From CAZESH01 sp964514665 (GTDB lineage: Bacteria; Bacillota; Bacilli; Paenibacillales; KCTC-25726): DNA of 10,537 nt. The stretch covers positions 1 to 10,537 of the forward strand of contig CAZESH010000144.1 of assembly GCA_964514665.1 (NCBI GenBank), in the 5' to 3' direction. Positions 6,865 to 10,537 of the stretch are shown here, piece by piece. Both the position numbers and the translations under genes were made by a program. The notes below the pieces were generated by a model. The model was not told the DNA's origin and did no database searches. It saw only the letters and a program-made list of their open reading frames with translations. How positions within the stretch are numbered: the stretch's first letter is position 1; every line of letters begins with the position of its first letter.

Positions 6865-7986
6865 TTGAGTAAACGGGACTATTATGAGGTTCTCGGAGTC
6901 GGGAAAAACGCAAGCGAGGATGAAATCAAAAAAGCCTATCGGAAAATGGCCCGCCAGTATCACCCTGATGTCAACAAGGAAAGCGATGCTGCGAGTAAGT
7001 TTAAAGAGGCCAAGGAAGCCTATGAAGTTTTAACGGATCCGCAGAAGAAAGCGACCTATGACCGTTTCGGGCATGTCGATCCCAATCAGGGGATGGGCGG
7101 CGGCTTTTCCTCGCAGGATTTTGGCTTTGGGGATATTTTTGATATGTTTTTCGGGGGCGGCGGAGGCGGCGCCCGGCGGAATCCGAACGCGCCGCAGCGC
7201 GGAGCGGATCTGCAGTATACGATGACTATAGAATTCAAGGAAGCGGTATTCGGCAAGGAAACCGACATCCAAATCCCGCGGACGGAATCCTGCGAACGTT
7301 GTCACGGAACGGGCGCCAAGACGGGAACGAAACCGGAAACCTGCTCCGTTTGTCATGGCTCGGGACAGCAGGAAGTCGTGCAAAACACGGCATTCGGACG
7401 CATCGTCAACCGCCGTGTATGCTCGGCTTGCAACGGTCAGGGCACGATCATCAAAGAAAAATGCGGCGATTGTCACGGCAGCGGCAAGGTCAAGAAGCAG
7501 CGCAGCATTCATATCAAAATTCCCGCAGGAGTGGATGACGGGGCGCAGCTGCGCGTGTCCGGGGAAGGCGAGTCGGGAACCCGCGGAGGCCCTTCCGGAG
7601 ATTTGTATGTGGTGATCCGCGTCAAGTCGCATGACTTTTTCGAGCGCGAAGGGGACGACATCTACTGCGAGGTGCCTTTGACGTTTGCGCAAGCAGCTTT
7701 GGGCGACGATATTGAAATTCCTACAATGACGGGAAAAGTGAAGCTGAAAATTCCGACAGGCACGCAGACGGACACCTATTTCCGCCTCAAGGGAAAAGGC
7801 GTTCCCCGTTTGCGGGGCTATGGTCAGGGCGACCAGCATGTCAAGGTCGTTGTGGTCACGCCGACGAACTTGAGCGAGGAGCAAAAGGAACTGCTGCGCG
7901 ATTTTTCCAATCATAACGGTGAGCATACCCATGAAAAAAGCAAGACGATTTTTGAACGCATGAAAAAAGCCTTTCTGGGCGATTAA
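6865..7986 (+). CDS. dnaJ: Chaperone protein DnaJ (Hsp40)
   Basis: DnaJ delivers unfolded proteins to DnaK and stimulates its ATPase. The 373-aa protein is full length. It has a J domain (1-70) with HPD at 33-35 and a Gly/Phe-rich linker with a run of glycines. Four zinc-binding CxxCxGxG repeats start at Cys143 (CERCHGTG), Cys160 (CSVCHGSG), Cys186 (CSACNGQG) and Cys200 (CGDCHGSG). The C-terminal substrate-binding domains include PLTFAQAALGDDIEIPTMTG and GKGVPRLRGYGQGDQHVKV. The start is a TTG. It is the only in-frame start between the upstream stop at 6838-6840 and the J domain, and GGGGGTGG (6853-6860) lies 4 bases before it. The weaker start and the hairpin upstream suggest less DnaJ than DnaK is made. 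A strong terminator follows, ending the operon here, unlike in B. subtilis. Confidence 0.98.
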   Translation: MSKRDYYEVLGVGKNASEDEIKKAYRKMARQYHPDVNKESDAASKFKEAKEAYEVLTDPQKKATYDRFGHVDPNQGMGGGFSSQDFGFGDIFDMFFGGGGGGARRNPNAPQRGADLQYTMTIEFKEAVFGKETDIQIPRTESCERCHGTGAKTGTKPETCSVCHGSGQQEVVQNTAFGRIVNRRVCSACNGQGTIIKEKCGDCHGSGKVKKQRSIHIKIPAGVDDGAQLRVSGEGESGTRGGPSGDLYVVIRVKSHDFFEREGDDIYCEVPLTFAQAALGDDIEIPTMTGKVKLKIPTGTQTDTYFRLKGKGVPRLRGYGQGDQHVKVVVVTPTNLSEEQKELLRDFSNHNGEHTHEKSKTIFERMKKAFLGD

Positions 7987-8008
7987 TGCAGTGGCAGCAA
8001 CAGAGAAG

Positions 8009-8048
8009 AGCCTTCTCAGACGGAAATGAACGTTTGGGAAGGCTTTTT
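8009..8048 (+). terminator. Intrinsic terminator of the hrcA-grpE-dnaK-dnaJ operon
   Basis: Bases 8009-8022 (AGCCTTCTCAGACG) pair with 8031-8044 (CGTTTGGGAAGGCT) over 14 positions with two G-U pairs, around an 8-base loop. A T-run spans 8044-8048 and is followed by ATTAT. It lies 22 bases after the dnaJ stop and ends one base from the stop of the convergent minus-strand gene. Read in reverse, it keeps the stem but has a poor T-tract, so it is probably mainly plus-strand. Confidence 0.9.
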
Positions 8049-8049
8049 A

Positions 8050-8223
8050 TTATGAATAATGATCCTGCATCCTCACGGGGAGCTTGATTTCCGCATAATT
8101 TTCCTCGATGTCCGTTGCGATCGATTTCAACACCTGTTGGGCTTCCCTCTTCTTTTTGTCCCCGTCCATAGACTCAATCAAATCGTGCAGGTAATCCAGT
8201 CTTGTTTTTGTGATCAATCTCAT
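8050..8223 (-). CDS. Small conserved-looking hypothetical protein, 57 aa, convergent with dnaJ
   Basis: On the minus strand an ATG at 8223-8221 opens a 57-codon frame ending in TAA (8052-8050). The start is preceded 7 bases upstream by AAAAAGGGG (plus-strand T/C tract near 8231-8239), a reasonable ribosome site. The protein begins MRLITKTRLDYLHDLIESM, continues with a lysine-rich GDKKKREAQQVLKSIATDIE, and ends ENYAEIKLPVRMQDHYS. It is soluble, highly charged, probably mostly helical, and has no cysteine, signal peptide or membrane segment. I do not recognise the family and assign no function. The composition is far more protein-like than the frame opposite it (8059-8250 plus), which is rich in Phe, His and Cys. 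Its stop almost touches the dnaJ terminator. Its leader contains a palindrome and a possible promoter (minus -10 TATTAT at 8328-8323). Confidence 0.7.
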   Translation of the reverse strand: MRLITKTRLDYLHDLIESMDGDKKKREAQQVLKSIATDIEENYAEIKLPVRMQDHYS

Positions 8224-8327
8224 TTTCGTTCCCCTTTTTCTGTTTGGTGATATATTCGGTTAAGTCCGAAGCAGAAATCCTTCGCCGGACACAAATCCCC
8301 CTTCGGGCTTCTTGCATACAGCATAAT

Positions 8328-8341
8328 AGTTCGTACGAACT
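8328..8341. promoter_or_regulatory. 14-bp perfect palindrome, candidate operator between divergent small genes
   Basis: AGTTCGTACGAACT is a perfect inverted repeat. It lies in the 213-base gap between the minus-strand 57-aa gene and the plus-strand YfhD-like gene. On the minus strand TATTAT (8328-8323) resembles a -10 and TGAAAA (8352-8347) is a weak -35 at 18 bases, so the palindrome would fill the spacer, a typical repressor position. It is not a LexA box: the half-sites are GTTC-N4-GAAC, the reverse of GAAC-N4-GTTC. The rest of the gap holds minor inverted repeats (8264-8290) and no convincing plus-strand housekeeping promoter. Confidence 0.4.
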
Positions 8342-8436
8342 GCTTATTTTCAGGGGTTTTCCAATATGAACGAATGGTTTTCCTGCAATCGGAAAAAATA
8401 ACGGTAATCTTCGATCATCTTGCAAAAGGAGGAATC

Positions 8437-8583
8437 ATGTTGGCGAAGCAATCCGATAAACAGGTTAAACTGCCTATTGGAAAAAATGAGGATGTGGAAT
8501 TTTCCAGGGAGGCTGCCGACGAGGACGATTTTGAAGCGCTGGAGCGCGCTCAAGCGGCGGATGGAAGAGTGCAAAAATCCTGA
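8437..8583 (+). CDS. YfhD-like small protein, 48 aa
   Basis: The protein is short and acidic. Its core, KLPIGKNEDVEFSREAADED followed by DFEALERAQAADGRVQKS, has the pattern of the Bacillus YfhD family: K-L-P, then D-V-E-F-S/A-E/R-x-x-A-D, then a D-L/F-E-A repeat rich in Ala. Its molecular function is not known to me. A very strong AAAAGGAGG (8424-8432) lies 4 bases before the ATG at 8437; TTG at 8440, the next codon, would have the better 7-base spacing, so the true start may be either. Upstream in-frame codons from 8374 have no ribosome site. GAATG (8372-8376) followed after 17 bases by AAAAATA loosely resembles a forespore sigma-G promoter; this is weak. The next gene starts 8 bases after its stop, so the three small genes probably form one operon. 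Confidence 0.75.
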   Translation: MLAKQSDKQVKLPIGKNEDVEFSREAADEDDFEALERAQAADGRVQKS

Positions 8584-8591
8584 GGAAAGCG

Positions 8592-8972
8592 GTGAGCCGA
8601 TTGGCGGAAAAAAATATATTAGCTTATTTCAAAAGCCCTGAAGAAGCGGAAGGCGCCAAGCGCAAGCTGGAAGCGCTGCGCGCTGTTGACGTGTCGGTCG
8701 ATCGATTCGGGCGATACCCGGGAGAAGGGATAGAACAAATCATGAATCCCGTGACGGGCAATTTTTCGAGTTTGTCCGAGCTGACGCTTGATGCCGAAAT
8801 TACCAATAAAAGCGCAGGCATTTTGACTGCGGCCGATCCGAGCGCCAGTGGAATGAGCGACGGAGGGCAGGGCGGACCTACGGGAAGAGACGTTCTGCTG
8901 ACGGCGGTAATGCCGGAGGAGCAGTTTCATCAGGCGCTGCAGGTCGTCAAGGAAAGCGGCGGTATGCTTTGA
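8592..8972 (+). CDS. Conserved hypothetical protein, 126 aa, first of a paralogous pair
   Basis: I cannot name a function. The layout is an N-terminal beta-alpha-beta unit (ILAYFKSPEEAEGAKRKLEA, then VDVSVDRFGRYP). A Gly/Ser/Pro-rich middle with SASGMSDGGQ follows, then a C-terminal beta-alpha unit (VLLTAVMPEEQFHQALQVVK) ending SGGML. This resembles in outline YflT/17M-type general stress proteins, where a strand-helix start and an 'A...L...GG' end pack into a ferredoxin-like fold, but the resemblance is not strong enough to assign. There is no cysteine, signal peptide or membrane helix. The start is GTG at 8592 with GAGG (8582-8585), overlapping the preceding gene's stop, 6 bases upstream; TTG at 8601 is a poorer alternative. 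Its stop TGA overlaps the TTG start of the next gene, whose product shares the same N- and C-terminal patterns. Confidence 0.85.
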   Translation: MSRLAEKNILAYFKSPEEAEGAKRKLEALRAVDVSVDRFGRYPGEGIEQIMNPVTGNFSSLSELTLDAEITNKSAGILTAADPSASGMSDGGQGGPTGRDVLLTAVMPEEQFHQALQVVKESGGML

Positions 8973-9328
8973 ATGAGCAGCGTGAACTGATACGTGCCCG
9001 CTTTAACAGCTATTCAGCGGCGGAACAGGCCAGCACGCTTATTCAGACGTTGGCGGGAAGCAAGACGATGTTAATAAACGGATCGGAGCAGCGGATGAGC
9101 GGCGATGATGATCTTGCGAGCGGGCTGCCCGGCATTCCGCTTGCTTCCAATTTGGGAACGGGTTTTCCGTTTCTTCACCCCGGTGTCGGAGTGAATGAAA
9201 CGATCGGCGATTATTCTGCAAGCGTCGCAGGAATGGAAGCCAACTCCTTCGTGTTGGAAGCTTGGGTAACGAAGGCTGCATGGGAACAGGCACAGGAAAT
9301 GATTAGAGCGGCCGGAGGACAGATGTAG
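8969..9328 (+). CDS. Conserved hypothetical protein, 119 aa, second of a paralogous pair
   Basis: The function is unknown. It begins with a strand-helix unit (IRARFNSYSAAEQASTLIQT) and has a Gly/Pro-rich centre (GLPGIPLASNLGTGFPFLHP). It then carries SASVAGM and a C-terminal strand-helix unit (FVLEAWVTKAAWEQAQEMIR) ending AAGGQM. These elements line up in order with the preceding protein (A.F.S...AE.A...; SASGM; L..A....E..QA..+++..GG), so the two look like diverged tandem duplicates that might form a heterodimer. The start is the TTG at 8969, overlapping the previous TGA in TTGA, so translation is probably coupled; GGCGGT about 6 bases upstream is a weak ribosome site. ATG at 8973 is out of frame. 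The terminator at 9342-9375 closes the operon. Confidence 0.8.
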   Translation: MNEQRELIRARFNSYSAAEQASTLIQTLAGSKTMLINGSEQRMSGDDDLASGLPGIPLASNLGTGFPFLHPGVGVNETIGDYSASVAGMEANSFVLEAWVTKAAWEQAQEMIRAAGGQM

Positions 9329-9341
9329 AATTATATGCCGG

Positions 9342-9375
9342 AAGAAGCTGTTCCAAGTGGACGGCTTCTTTTTTT
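9342..9375 (+). terminator. Intrinsic terminator after the small-gene operon
   Basis: AAGAAGCTGTTCC (9342-9354) pairs with GGACGGCTTCTT (9359-9370) around an AAGT loop. This gives 12 pairs with one bulged T and one G-U pair. A run of seven T (9369-9375) completes a strong terminator 13 bases after the stop at 9328. It separates the small-gene operon from prmA. Confidence 0.92.
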
Positions 9376-9380
9376 GCAGG

Positions 9381-9410
9381 TTTCCACCTTCCCTTACTTT
9401 GTAGTAAAAT
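9381..9410 (+). promoter_or_regulatory. Probable promoter of prmA
   Basis: TTTCCA (9381-9386, 4/6 to TTGACA) and TAAAAT (9405-9410, 5/6 to TATAAT) are 18 bases apart, directly after the preceding terminator and 68 bases before the prmA start. Because a terminator lies upstream, prmA needs its own promoter and this is the best candidate in the gap. Confidence 0.5.
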
Positions 9411-9433
9411 AGACTTTATGGTAAACATCATAC

Positions 9434-9447
9434 TGTAAAATTTTACA
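9434..9447. promoter_or_regulatory. 14-bp perfect AT-rich palindrome in the prmA leader, candidate operator
   Basis: TGTAAAATTTTACA is a perfect palindrome about 25 bases downstream of the putative prmA -10. It differs from a symmetric catabolite-response-element sequence (TGTAAACGTTTACA) only at the two central bases, but those CG bases are normally needed by CcpA. It may be an operator for another repressor or a chance AT palindrome. Confidence 0.3.
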
Positions 9448-9478
9448 TAATTTCCGTTTGGACGAATGGAGGATTTCA

Positions 9479-10462
9479 ATGAAATGGCATGAAGTGACGA
9501 TATATACAACCGAGGAAGCAGTTGAAATGATCTCTTATCACTTGCATGAACGGGGTGCTGGCGGCGTCTCAATCGAAGAATCGGGGACGTTGAACAAAAA
9601 AAGGGATACTTCTTTAACGACATGGTATGAACTGCCTTTGAACGATATCCCCGAGGGGGAAGCCGAGATTAAAGGATATTTTCCGATCAGCGAGGATATC
9701 GAATCCATTGTCACCGCCCTGAGAGCGGCAATCGGCGAGCTGCAGGAATTCGGCATCGATGCCGGCAAAGCGGAAATTTCCCTGAACCAGGTGGATGATC
9801 AGGATTGGGCTGAATCCTGGAAGCAATATTACAAGCCGGTACGAATCTCGGAACGAATCGTGATTAAGCCGACCTGGGAAGAGCTTGCGGCGGCGCCGCA
9901 GGATCTGGTCATCGAGCTCGATCCCGGCATGGCATTCGGAACGGGCACCCATGCGTCGACGGCGCTCTGCCTGCGCATGCTGGAGCGTGTGCTGAAAGCT
10001 GACGACGAGGTGATCGATGTGGGAACCGGCTCGGGCATTTTGGCGATAGCGGCGGCGAAGCTTGGAGCGGGGCACGTATTGGCGATCGATCTCGATCCTG
10101 TCGCGGTTTCCAGCGCCAGAGAGAACACGTCGCTTAATCAACTCTCAGAACGGATAACGGTTCATGAAAGCGATCTGCTTCAGGCGATACGAAGCAGCGG
10201 CGGGAAGGAAGAGCTCGGGGTGCATCCGCCGGTCGATGTGGTTGTGGCCAACCTGTTGGCCGACATCATCATCGGCTTTACCGCCGAAGCGGCTGAGGCC
10301 TTGAAGCCCGGCGGCTATTTTATCGGCTCGGGAATTATCTCCGCCAAAGAAAATGACGTCGTAAAGGCGTTGGCGGAAGAGGGCATGGATTTGATCCTGC
10401 GCGAGCAAGAGGAGGATTGGGTGGTGTTGGCTGCGCGTAAAAAGGCAGGTGGAACGGCATGA
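9479..10462 (+). CDS. prmA: Ribosomal protein L11 methyltransferase PrmA
   Basis: PrmA uses S-adenosylmethionine to trimethylate lysine and N-terminal amino groups of ribosomal protein L11 in the cytoplasm. The 327-aa protein has the small N-terminal L11-recognition domain (KWHEVTIYTTEEAVEMIS onward) and the linker motif DQDWAESWKQYYKPVRISER. It then has the class I methyltransferase fold: FGTGTH (153-158), the SAM loop DVGTGSG (180-186), the acidic AIDLDPVAV, and the catalytic-site NLLAD (258-262, the N-L/P-x-x-D version of the NPPY motif). I chose the ATG at 9479, 6 bases after GGAGG (9468-9472); an in-frame TTG at 9458 would add seven residues lacking a ribosome site. Its stop overlaps the next start (ATGA at 10459-10462), so the two are probably translationally coupled. 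Confidence 0.97.
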   Translation: MKWHEVTIYTTEEAVEMISYHLHERGAGGVSIEESGTLNKKRDTSLTTWYELPLNDIPEGEAEIKGYFPISEDIESIVTALRAAIGELQEFGIDAGKAEISLNQVDDQDWAESWKQYYKPVRISERIVIKPTWEELAAAPQDLVIELDPGMAFGTGTHASTALCLRMLERVLKADDEVIDVGTGSGILAIAAAKLGAGHVLAIDLDPVAVSSARENTSLNQLSERITVHESDLLQAIRSSGGKEELGVHPPVDVVVANLLADIIIGFTAEAAEALKPGGYFIGSGIISAKENDVVKALAEEGMDLILREQEEDWVVLAARKKAGGTA

Positions 10463-10537
10463 ATATCGGCAGCTGGGATCAATTGTTCCATTACAGCCTC
10501 GACGAGCTCCCCTTTGTGTTTTTGGCGCTTGTGATCG
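10459..10537 (+). CDS. 5' end of a probable membrane protein, truncated by the window edge
   Basis: The frame starts at ATG 10459, overlapping the prmA stop by four bases, with AGGTGG (10447-10452) as ribosome site. Only 26 codons are visible: a short polar start (MNIGSWDQLFHYSLDE) and then LPFVFLALVI, which looks like the beginning of a transmembrane helix. From memory, prmA in Paenibacillus-like genomes can be followed by a site-2-protease (M50) family membrane metallopeptidase beginning this way, with HEFAH soon after. The HExxH motif is beyond the edge, so that identity is a guess. Confidence 0.75.
   Translation, partial: MNIGSWDQLFHYSLDELPFVFLALVI

Noticed and set aside
6851..6868. Five-codon frame ATG-GGG-GTG-GAA-AAT-TGA overlapping the dnaJ TTG start
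   Set aside because: It is too short to assign meaning and most simply results from the purine-rich ribosome site.
7030..7932. 300-codon open frame on the minus strand opposite dnaJ
   Set aside because: It is an antisense shadow with low-complexity Ala/Arg composition and no ribosome site considered credible; dnaJ is certain on the plus strand.
8059..8250. 63-codon plus-strand frame after the dnaJ terminator
   Set aside because: It overlaps the minus-strand 57-aa gene, has an implausible Phe/His/Cys-rich product and no good ribosome site; the minus-strand reading is better supported.
8328..8341. LexA/SOS box at the palindrome
   Set aside because: The Bacillus SOS box is GAAC-N4-GTTC; here the half-sites are inverted (GTTC-N4-GAAC).
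8174..8425. 83-codon minus-strand frame over the divergent intergenic region
   Set aside because: It overlaps the start of the better supported 57-aa gene in another frame, and its arginine-rich product looks random.

Overview
The window comes from a Bacillota (Firmicutes) chromosome and most resembles Paenibacillaceae. The reasons are the gene order lepA-hemW-acetyltransferase-hrcA-grpE-dnaK-dnaJ-...-prmA, a CIRCE heat-shock operator, a Gram-positive-type DnaK, strong AGGAGG ribosome sites with frequent GTG/TTG starts, roughly balanced base composition, and a YfhD-like small protein. No mobile element, CRISPR array, tRNA or rRNA is visible. Every large gene is housekeeping, so I do not claim a new defence or metabolic system. 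The points of interest are regulatory sites and small genes between the core genes.

Layout. 1-1202 is the 3' part of lepA (elongation factor 4). 1270-2421 is hemW, the radical-SAM-type heme chaperone. 2430-2465 is an AT-rich promoter overlapped by two ARG-box-like sites. It precedes a stand-alone ArgA-like GNAT acetyltransferase (2507-2968, TTG start). A TTGACA promoter and a near-perfect CIRCE element (3011-3037) drive hrcA (3083-4111), grpE (4222-4842), dnaK (4903-6750) and dnaJ (6865-7986), the HrcA-controlled DnaK chaperone operon. A small cUUCGg hairpin lies between hrcA and grpE, and a 15-bp hairpin lies between dnaK and dnaJ. dnaJ ends in a strong intrinsic terminator (8009-8048).

The stretch 8050-9375 separates dnaJ from prmA, which are adjacent in Bacillus subtilis. 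It holds a convergent 57-codon gene on the minus strand (8050-8223), an intergenic region with a 14-bp perfect palindrome, and a plus-strand three-gene operon. That operon contains a 48-aa YfhD-like protein and two overlapping, mutually similar proteins of 126 and 119 aa of unknown function, and it closes with its own terminator (9342-9375). prmA (9479-10462), ribosomal protein L11 methyltransferase, then has its own probable promoter and a palindrome in its leader. It overlaps by ATGA the start of a truncated gene whose first residues are becoming hydrophobic.

How the genes work together: HrcA represses its own operon through CIRCE, and DnaK-DnaJ-GrpE form the Hsp70 refolding machine. LepA and PrmA act on the ribosome. 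HemW acts in heme trafficking. The acetyltransferase probably makes N-acetylglutamate for arginine synthesis, and the ARG boxes in front of it support that independently of the protein sequence.
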